Part shown: in pieces, positions 55,546 through 64,000 of the stretch
Numbering within the stretch: position 1 is the stretch's first letter
Layout of the letters: each line of letters begins with the position of its first letter
Source of the DNA: Isosphaera pallida ATCC 43644
GTDB lineage: Bacteria; Planctomycetota; Planctomycetia; Isosphaerales; Isosphaeraceae
Assembly: GCF_000186345.1 (NCBI RefSeq)
Contig: NC_014962.1
Span: forward strand, 1,302,001-1,366,000
Reading direction: 5' to 3'
DNA length: 64,000 nucleotides
Notes under the pieces: generated by a model
Seen by the model: only the letters and a program-made list of their open reading frames with translations
Told to the model about the DNA's origin: nothing
Databases searched by the model: none
Position numbers and translations under genes: made by a program

Positions 55546-56814
55546 ATGACCACACCGGAGTCGGGCGCGACGCCCACCCCATGCGTTTCACGTCGTCGAT
55601 TCCTTCAAGTCGGAGCGACGACGGGGTTGACCCTGGGTGGTCTGGGAGGGGCCGACGCCTCGACGGCGGCCCCCGCGGGGGTGGTCTCCGCCTCGACCTC
55701 TCGCGGAGTGATTCAACCCCCCGCCGAGGGGGAACTGGGAATCCCCGGACCTTATCCTGGACGAGTGGTGGAGGTTCGCAATCCCGCCATGTCGGTCCAT
55801 CGGGTCAAAAACCGCGCTGCCATCGAAACGACCCTGGACCGCGCGATGACCGAACTGACCGGAGCTGACTCGGCGATCGAAGCCTGGCGCGTCTTCTTCG
55901 AACCAGGCGACGTGGTGGGGATCAAAATGAATCCGGTCGGCAACCCGTTGGCCAACTCCTCGTCCGAACTCATGCTAGCGGTCATCGACCGCCTGAAAGC
56001 GGTCGGAATCAAACCTTCCGACATTGTGGTTTTTGAACGCTACAAAAATGAATTCATCAACGCTCGCATGCACGAGGCGGTTCCCGACGGAATCACTTGG
56101 GGCGGTCTGACTCCGGCCGACGACCCCAGCCAACTCGAAATCGACTTCAAAGACGACCTCTGGGGCTATGACCCCGACGAGTTCGTGGAGATGGACATTG
56201 TCCACCAAGGCTTCGACCCCAAGGACGATCGCACCCGTCGTTCCCACCTGGGCAAGTTGATCACCCGTCGCGTCAACAAGTTGGTGTTGCTGCCGGTCCT
56301 CAAGGATCACGGCTCGGCGGGAGTCACCGGAGCGCTCAAAAATATGAGCCACGGGTTGGTCAACAATGTGGCCCGCTCGCACTCGACTCCTCAAACCAAC
56401 GTCTGCAATTACTTCATCCCATCGGTGGTGCGTCATCCGGTGATTCGCCGCAAGTGTGTGCTCCAAATCATGGACGGGATCATCGGAGTTTATCAAGGCG
56501 GTCCCTTCGCCCACGCTGAGAACATCCGATGGACTTGGGAGGCAAACACCTTGTTCGTGGCGACCGACCCCGTCGCCCTGGACATGGTGGAATGGATGCG
56601 GATCGATGCCAAACGCAAGGAAATGGGTTTGGCTCCCGTGGGCGCGGTGGGCCGGTTGGCCTTGGACGCCGATCGAGAAGGGTTCGATATCCGCCAACCT
56701 CAACATATCATCCTCGCCGGCAACTTGGGTTTGGGACGGTTCGAATTCAAATCGCCCCGGGGTCGGCGATCCTCCATCGACCATCGAATTGTGACGCTTG
56801 ACCCAGCGGCTTAA
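55546..56814 (+). CDS. Tat-exported DUF362-domain protein
   Basis: 422 residues. The N-terminus carries a twin-arginine motif SRRRFLQ followed by a hydrophobic stretch GATTGLTLGGLGG, indicating Tat export of a folded protein. The DUF362 domain is recognised from GDVVGIKMNPVGNP, DRLKAVGIKPSDIVVFER, LVLLPVLKDHGSAGVTGALKN and QIMDGIIGVYQGGPFAHAEN. DUF362 proteins often occur with iron-sulfur proteins, but no 4Fe-4S CxxCxxC motif is present here. The reaction is unknown. ATG 55546 is preceded by GGGATGTTGGG. Confidence 0.85.
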   Translation: MTTPESGATPTPCVSRRRFLQVGATTGLTLGGLGGADASTAAPAGVVSASTSRGVIQPPAEGELGIPGPYPGRVVEVRNPAMSVHRVKNRAAIETTLDRAMTELTGADSAIEAWRVFFEPGDVVGIKMNPVGNPLANSSSELMLAVIDRLKAVGIKPSDIVVFERYKNEFINARMHEAVPDGITWGGLTPADDPSQLEIDFKDDLWGYDPDEFVEMDIVHQGFDPKDDRTRRSHLGKLITRRVNKLVLLPVLKDHGSAGVTGALKNMSHGLVNNVARSHSTPQTNVCNYFIPSVVRHPVIRRKCVLQIMDGIIGVYQGGPFAHAENIRWTWEANTLFVATDPVALDMVEWMRIDAKRKEMGLAPVGAVGRLALDADREGFDIRQPQHIILAGNLGLGRFEFKSPRGRRSSIDHRIVTLDPAA

Positions 56815-56889
56815 TACGTCGCCTCGTCGAATTTGATCTGGGAATGAATGATTGATGATTAGATTGGTTGTCAGAAGGATGTCCTCGCT

Positions 56890-58197
56890 ATGAGTCGCGT
56901 CGGGTGGTTGGGCATTGGCCTTGGTGGCGCGACGGTGTTGTTGGGGAGTCTTGTTTTGTTTGCGGGGTCCACCTCATGGTTGACCTTGAGGCGTGGCTCT
57001 TTGTCTTGGGACCATCAAGCGATTGTGGATCAGTGGGCGGGGGGGGATCGGGAGGAGGCGCGACGTAGGGTTCGGGCGTGGCTGGAACGGACGCCCGACG
57101 ATCCTCTGGCCTGGTTCGCCTCGGCCCGTCTGGCTGTCTGGGAGGATCGCGGCCAAACCGCGTTGGACCACCTGGCACGCGCTGAGGAGCGTGGTCTGGA
57201 CCGCCGGCTTGGCGAGTCGCTTAAACGGATCATGCTAGCGCGATCGGATCGCGGGCGCGAGGTCGAGGCCATGCTGGCGACTCAGGTTGCGGACGGGACC
57301 GCGTTGGAACCGGATGCGACCGCAGCTTTGGCTCGATTGGCCATCGCCGACTTCCGACTCAAGCAGGCCCAACCCCTGCTCGATCGCTGGATTCGTCTGG
57401 CTCCAGGCGACCCGACCCCCTGGGTGTGGCGGGCCGACATCCTCCGTCGCGCTGACGCTGAACTCGACCCGATCCTTGAGGCGTACACCCGGGCGCTCGA
57501 ACTCGACCCCGCTTGCCAAAAGGCGCGACTCGGGTTGGCTGAAGCGTTGCTCAACGCCCACCGCAACGACGAAGCCGAAGCTCAATTTCAAACACTTCTT
57601 GAACAAGCGGCCGATCGGTTTGAAATCTGGTTGAGTTTTGGGCGTAACGCGGTGGAGGCGGGACGATTCGAGGAGGCGGCGACGCGGTTCGAGCGTGCGT
57701 TGAGCCTTGCGCCGGAGGGTCGTCGAGGCGAGGTCCATGCTGAATGGGGACGGATGGAGGCTCGTCGAGGTCAGTTGGAAGCGGCTCGGGAGCAACTCCA
57801 AAGCGCGTGGGAGACATCGCCCTACGATGCCGATCTGGCGGGTTCCTTGGGTCGCGTTCTTCGAGCATTGGGACGCGAGGCCGAAGCGCGACCGTTGCTA
57901 GAGCGGGCGGAGTTGTTGCGTCGCGACCAGCGCCGATTGGACGAGTTGAGAGCGCGGTTGGTCTCTCATCCTGAGGATGTTGACGCCTCGTCCGAGGTCG
58001 CCCGTTGGATGTTCGATCATGGCCGAGACGCAGAAGGGCTGATCTGGGCGGAACGAACCCTGGAGCGTGCGCCGGATCATGCGGCGACCCACCGTTGTCT
58101 GGCTACGTATTATGATCGGATTGGCCAACCTGGCCTGGCGAATCATCACCGCGAGCGCGCCGCGCTGAAAATCAATCAAGCTCATCCGAAGGGGTGA
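56890..58197 (+). CDS. Membrane-anchored TPR protein
   Basis: 435 residues. One N-terminal membrane helix (LGIGLGGATVLLGSLVLFAG, residues 7-26) anchors it, followed by about nine helical TPR-like units between 50 and 420, such as EEARRRVRAWLERTPDDPLAWFASARLAVWED, DATAALARLAIADFRLKQAQPLL and EAYTRALELDPACQKARLGLAEALL. It is probably a scaffold on the periplasmic or cytoplasmic face. ATG 56890 begins right at the membrane segment. It is close to and downstream of the DUF362 gene (75 bp). Confidence 0.8.
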   Translation: MSRVGWLGIGLGGATVLLGSLVLFAGSTSWLTLRRGSLSWDHQAIVDQWAGGDREEARRRVRAWLERTPDDPLAWFASARLAVWEDRGQTALDHLARAEERGLDRRLGESLKRIMLARSDRGREVEAMLATQVADGTALEPDATAALARLAIADFRLKQAQPLLDRWIRLAPGDPTPWVWRADILRRADAELDPILEAYTRALELDPACQKARLGLAEALLNAHRNDEAEAQFQTLLEQAADRFEIWLSFGRNAVEAGRFEEAATRFERALSLAPEGRRGEVHAEWGRMEARRGQLEAAREQLQSAWETSPYDADLAGSLGRVLRALGREAEARPLLERAELLRRDQRRLDELRARLVSHPEDVDASSEVARWMFDHGRDAEGLIWAERTLERAPDHAATHRCLATYYDRIGQPGLANHHRERAALKINQAHPKG

Positions 58198-58261
58198 GCG
58201 GCTTTCCCATCGAATGAGCTTGAAATTGAAATGTTCAAGGAAATTGACTAACGAATGGTCA

Positions 58262-59173
58262 TCAGACCTGAGTTCGACGGCGCGCCAGACAAGCAGCACC
58301 AAGGCCCGAGCCGATCCAAAGCAACAAGGTGGTGGGTTCAGGGATGGGGATTTGACCACGGACTTGGCCAGAGAACTGATCCTCGCCCGCCACCACATCA
58401 TCCAGCGACCCCGCGTAGGCGCGGATGTTGTAGCTGAAGGCGATTTCGCCGTCGAGTTCAAACGGGGTCAAACCCGGCAGACGGCTGAAGTTGCGAATGG
58501 TGAATTGGAGGTCGGGATGGTCGGGGGAGGGAGCAAAAGCGAGTTCGCCGACATGGTCGGTCAGAACCTCGCCGAAGCTTTGTTCAATGCCGCGCACCAC
58601 ACCTTCAGGGGACAAGGCGAAGCGTGCGACGGTAAAGGCGTCGAGACCAGAGCCGGGTTTGTTGGCGGGGATTCCTGCTACCACGTTGGGCACGCCGTCC
58701 ATGTTGGTGTCGAACGCGATGGTCATCGATTCGGTGCCGCCGAAGTTGGGCCAGTCGATCCCGCCGGCGGCGATGGTGCGGGGATCCGAATTATTGGGGT
58801 CGCCGTTGCCATCGGCGTCGCCCGCGATGTTGATGGGTGAACCATCCGGGTTTTTGAACCCGTTGAACGCCACCGCCATCGTGTCTGTGGCTCGGTCGTA
58901 AGCCAGACGAATGTCTCGGAAGTTCCAACCGGTCAACCAACCCTCTCGAGTCATCCAGTCGGCTTGAGCCACGTCGTTGGTGGGGTTGTTGGGGAACGTT
59001 GGATTATCGATCAGCACCACAACGTTGGGAAAGCGTTCGGGGCTGAGGTCGTTTTGGGTGTTGCCGGTAGGAAAGAACATCTGGATGGGGTCGGCCATCG
59101 TGGTCGAAGCGCCGCCGAACAAGGCGATCGCCGCGAAGGTCCAAAGACGAATGCCTGAACGGCTCATCATCAT
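58262..59173 (-). CDS. PEP-CTERM sorted secreted protein
   Basis: 303 residues. The N-terminal signal peptide (LWTFAAIALFGGASTTMA) is followed by a beta-rich domain with a dense acidic motif NIAGDADGNGDPNNSDP, likely calcium binding. The C-terminus is a PEP-CTERM sorting signal: PIPEPTTLLLWIGSGLGAACLARRR, with PEP, a hydrophobic helix and a basic cluster. An exosortase elsewhere should process it. ATG 59173 has GGAG 5 bp upstream; GTG 59185 is also in frame. It is the intact partner of the frameshifted paralog at 60096-61056. Confidence 0.85.
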   Translation of the reverse strand: MMMSRSGIRLWTFAAIALFGGASTTMADPIQMFFPTGNTQNDLSPERFPNVVVLIDNPTFPNNPTNDVAQADWMTREGWLTGWNFRDIRLAYDRATDTMAVAFNGFKNPDGSPINIAGDADGNGDPNNSDPRTIAAGGIDWPNFGGTESMTIAFDTNMDGVPNVVAGIPANKPGSGLDAFTVARFALSPEGVVRGIEQSFGEVLTDHVGELAFAPSPDHPDLQFTIRNFSRLPGLTPFELDGEIAFSYNIRAYAGSLDDVVAGEDQFSGQVRGQIPIPEPTTLLLWIGSGLGAACLARRRTQV

Positions 59174-60095
59174 CTTGCTCCACACTGTTCCGGGATGAAA
59201 GCGCGATCCTCGATCTCTTCGAGAAATCGGTTGCTTTGCCGACGCATCAGGTTCGTCGGAAAAATGTCGCGGTGGCCAACGGCGGCGACCCGTGGGATCC
59301 GTGAGTACAAGCCCACGTTGGTTGCGGATCGCGTGCGTGACGAAGCTAACTGGCCTCGCCCGTTGTCATCGACCGTTCCTAGTTGAACAGGTCAAGCTGG
59401 CGAGGTGAAAGACCATCCTGGGATCGGCGGACTTGATCTCTCCATGAACGAAGTCGAACCACCCTTGGATTCGGCGGATCGCCGTCTCACATCTCATTCG
59501 GATGGGACACGGTTCGCGCCGATCCGAATCGCTTGGGATTTCATCGTCCGATCGGAGTCAAAACTGCGACAAAACCGGAAGTCAAGCCAACACGTTGTTC
59601 AAAACCGTCGCGTTGTGGGAGTTCTCGCCACACCAAACACAACTTGAACCAGGGAGCCACGTGAACCCGAGGGCGCGATTTTCGAGCGGAGCAATATCCA
59701 ATGTTGCCGACGTCCCGTGTGTCTGACCGATGGGTTGGTTGCTGAGAGTGATCTCGCCCTAGGTTCCGCCTGGGGAATTCACCTACTCGGCTCAAATCTG
59801 GTCAACGTGTTCCGAATTGAGCGATTCCGCGTTGGTTCTGGAAAGATCGTCTCGGTACCAAGCGCCTGCGGTCGGATCGAATGGCATGGGGATGGATGAT
59901 CCCGGGTTGTCAACAGACAACCCCGCCGATTCGGCATGCCCGTGAGACGCCAAATCGACGGGGTTGGAGAAAGCGACGGATTCGACGAAAAGCTCGCAAG
60001 AAAATGACCGACCGATCCTCATCAGCGCGGTCGAGATGAAACAAACACCGCGACGCAGTAACCGATTCGAGCCGTGGGATGGATGGTGGCCGTCA
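59174..60095. other. 920-bp region between the two PEP-CTERM paralogs
   Basis: No supported gene; frames are short and unremarkable. A perfect 8-bp hairpin with a 4-nt loop occurs at 59904-59923 (GGGTTGTC-AACA-GACAACCC), about 170 bp beyond the stop of the upstream paralog. It could end that transcript, but it lacks a T run. Confidence 0.35.
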
Positions 60096-61056
60096 TCAAA
60101 CCGTCGGATCGGCGTTTCGCCTAAGGCGACGATGGGTCCGCCAACCGAAGAGCGCGGCCAAGGTAACCATCGCCACGATCGAAGACGGCTCGGGAATAAT
60201 TTGACCACGAACTTGACCGAAAAACAGATCCTCGCCCGACACCACGTCGTCCAGGCTGCCGGCGTAGGCGCGAACGTCGTAGTTGACGATCAAATCGCCA
60301 GTGAAGGGGTCGAATTCCGGGGTAAATCCAGGCAAAGTTGAGAAGTTGCGGATGGTGAACTGAAAATCGGGTGCCTCGCGGGTGCCGAAGTAGGTCAACA
60401 CCCCCACATTGTTGGTGAGGGTCTCGCCGTAGCTTTGCTCGATGCCGGGTTGGATTCCGCCGCCGAGGACTTGACGATAAGCGGGCGACAGTGAAGGCGG
60501 CCAGACCATCGCCAGGCTTGTCGGCGGGAATGCCCGCCACCACGTCGGGCACGCCGTCGCGATCCAGATCGAGCGCGACGGTGATGCTTTCCGTGCCCCG
60601 GAAGTTCGGTTGATCGATGCCGCCAGCGGCGATGGTGCGGGGGTCGGAGGTGTTGGGGTTGCCGTTGCCGTCGGCATCGCCCGCGATATTGATACCAGTC
60701 CCGTCAGGATTCTTGAAGAAGTTGACCGACACGCCCATCGTATCGTTCGAGGGGTCGTACAAGAACCGCAAATCCTTAAAGTTCCAGCCTGACAACCAAC
60801 CTTCGTCGGTCATGAATTGGGCCTGAGCCACGTCGTTGGTCGGGTTGTCGGGGAAAAGGGGGTTGTCGATCAGAATGACGACGTTTGGAAAACGGCTCGG
60901 ACTCAAGTCCCGCTCGGCGTTGCCGGTTGGGAAAAAGTTGATCGGTTCCGCGAAGACTGGTTTCCCTAGAGAGGTCGCGGCGGCAAGCACGATCACCGCA
61001 CCCAGTCCCCACCAGCGCCACGTCCTGCGACAACCCGAGAACCTCGTTAACTTCAT
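60096..61056 (-). pseudogene. Frameshifted PEP-CTERM paralog
   Basis: Translation from ATG 61056 (GGAG upstream) gives a signal peptide (GAVIVLAAATSLGKPVFA) and a domain closely matching the 58262-59173 protein: NIAGDADGNGNPNTSDPRTI and AGGIDQPNFRGTESITVALD. It runs in frame to AAFTVAR, then the homologous continuation (GIEQSYGETLTNNVGVLTYF ... IIPEPSSIVAMVTLAALFG with an Arg cluster) is in another frame. The switch falls around 60470-60495, where GTCGCCCGCTTATCG can be read both ways. Either a sequencing indel, a recent mutation or a programmed shift. If corrected it would be a full-length PEP-CTERM protein. Confidence 0.75.
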
Positions 61057-61259
61057 CAAACCACGCTCCTCGATCAGGGGTGCGAGCCATCCGTGGTAAG
61101 GCCAAGCCGAACGTCCGCCAAGTTGAGGATGAGGCGGGTCGATCACTTGCTCAAGCCGGTCCGCGCGTCGATCCTACCCGACGCGCCAACGATCCGCCCG
61201 AAATCTTATTCTCCATCTAACCAAAATCATCGAGTCTCCGCAAGAAGCCGTGAGGATTC

Positions 61260-61760
61260 TCAGTGCGGTTCCCTGGAGGTCCGCGCGGGGGGGAGGATTT
61301 GGAATTCCACCTTCTTGGTGGCTCGGGGCTTGGGATCGCCGCCCAGACGATCCCTCAACTCCATCTCCAACCAATAGTGGCCGGGTGGGAGTCCTTTGGT
61401 CTCGATGGTATTTTCCAGGTAAACGCCGTCGGGATAGTCCGGTTGCGTTTGGTCAAAATCCACGATGTTGAGCTTGCTGAACACCGGCTTTCCTTCCGAC
61501 CCCACCCGACGAATGAAGGCGTCTTGGGTGAGCGACACTCGAAAGCCCCGAGGGGTTTCCCGAATCGTGGCTCCTTCGACGCGGGCGTAGACCCGAAGTT
61601 TCTCGCCGCGACTCAACACGGGCTGTTCACGAGGAACGTAATCCTCGTAACCGTTGATGGTTTCGCAAACCACTGCCAGGGGAATGGTCAATCCCAGCTG
61701 GCTTGGTTGAGCGTCGTCGCAAGCCGCAACCAGAAGGGCGACCAAGATGCACGGTGTCAT
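61260..61760 (-). CDS. Small lipoprotein of unknown function
   Basis: 166 residues. A short signal peptide ends in a lipobox LVAAC (cysteine at residue 14), implying a lipid-anchored protein. The mature part is beta-rich: NGYEDYVPREQPVLSRGEKLRVYARVEGA, then a DYPDGVYLENT loop and GHYWLEMELRDRLGG near the C-terminus. It resembles small planctomycete lipoproteins that I cannot assign to a named family. ATG 61760 is the only good start. It lies between the PEP-CTERM paralog and clpC, all on the minus strand. Confidence 0.7.
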   Translation of the reverse strand: MTPCILVALLVAACDDAQPSQLGLTIPLAVVCETINGYEDYVPREQPVLSRGEKLRVYARVEGATIRETPRGFRVSLTQDAFIRRVGSEGKPVFSKLNIVDFDQTQPDYPDGVYLENTIETKGLPPGHYWLEMELRDRLGGDPKPRATKKVEFQILPPARTSREPH

Positions 61761-61889
61761 GGCGAAGAGACTCCCCGTAAACGTGGCCCGATGTTAGCGG
61801 GTCCGATCTGAGGTTGCAACTACCTAGCCGGCGATTCACCCCGGGGCTTGCGAATCATCAGACCTGGGCCCTGCAAAGCATTAAAGCCT

Positions 61890-61935
61890 TACGGATGGTT
61901 TTGGTTCGATACGTATCGAACCAAAACCATCCGTA
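61890..61935. repeat. Perfect 46-bp palindrome downstream of clpC
   Basis: Two 23-bp arms with no spacer are exact reverse complements, centred on ACGT at 61911-61914. The left arm begins TACGGATGGTTTTGG and the centre reads TTCGATACGTATCGAA. It lies 40 bp past the clpC stop and 130 bp before the lipoprotein start. Such a palindrome can extrude a cruciform or make a long RNA hairpin; no clear T run follows on either strand. Confidence 0.9.
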
Positions 61936-61974
61936 CTAATACTGATGGACAGGTTGGAACGGGTAAGAAGGGTC

Positions 61975-64000
<2,026 letters not shown>

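Noticed and set aside
59792-60208. Minus-strand ORF of 138 codons between PEP-CTERM paralogs
   Set aside because: It overlaps the end of the frameshifted paralog in another frame and shows no motif.

Overview
The window looks like a planctomycete chromosome, most likely Isosphaeraceae and possibly an Isosphaera-like organism. The reasons are the roughly 60-65% GC content, a DUF1559 prepilin-like protein followed by a small secreted lipoprotein, two PEP-CTERM proteins, a WXXGXW-repeat protein with a long Asn/Pro/Arg-rich tail, an LEPR-like motif in a secreted subtilase, and large low-complexity linkers. The organism name is inference; the domain content is read from the sequence. I saw no rRNA, tRNA, CRISPR array, insertion sequence or prophage.

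Layout. 1-4241: polysaccharide genes, with a truncated sugar-phosphate transferase on the minus strand and a GT2 plus a GT-C membrane glycosyltransferase on the plus strand. 4273-12641 (minus): a five-gene cassette read from right to left as SWIM zinc-finger protein, HEAT-like protein, MoxR AAA+ ATPase, DUF5682 protein and VWA protein, with a good TTGACA-type promoter at 12744-12772. Its relatives include the uncharacterised yehL-yehM-yehP-yehQ group of E. coli. This is the best candidate for an undescribed system here. 12901-15084 (minus): phnW-phnX, which degrade 2-aminoethylphosphonate. 15584-18085 (plus): acetolactate synthase and a small c-type cytochrome. 18236-18997 (minus): an ECF-like sigma factor, followed by a 1.6 kb stretch with no convincing gene.

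20599-27910 (minus) may be one transcription unit: a short TPR protein, an Fe-type alcohol dehydrogenase, a protein resembling ferredoxin-dependent bilin reductases, a degenerate MnmE-like GTPase, and the WXXGXW protein. 28230-29351 (minus): a tagatose-bisphosphate-aldolase-like enzyme. 30033-33386 (plus): a hybrid histidine kinase. 33630-36140 (minus): a secreted FG-GAP/VCBS repeat protein. 36752-38035 (minus): FabF. 38845-42187 (plus): rimO, pgsA and uppP. 42129-49507 (plus): an AddB-AddA pair for double-strand break processing, in which the AddA nuclease domain looks inactive. 49540-52728 (minus): a subtilase and an isopropylmalate dehydrogenase. 53364-58197 (plus): DUF1559 protein, lipoprotein, Tat-exported DUF362 protein and a TPR protein. 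58262-61760 (minus): two paralogous PEP-CTERM proteins, one frameshifted, and a lipoprotein. 61975-64000 (minus): clpC, cut by the window edge, with a perfect 46-bp palindrome downstream.

Most genes are housekeeping or envelope functions. The accessory interest lies in the MoxR/VWA/SWIM cassette, the bilin-reductase-like gene, the MnmE paralog, the nuclease-dead AddA and several structured intergenic regions. Start codons were chosen from domain boundaries and Shine-Dalgarno-like sequences and are uncertain where noted.
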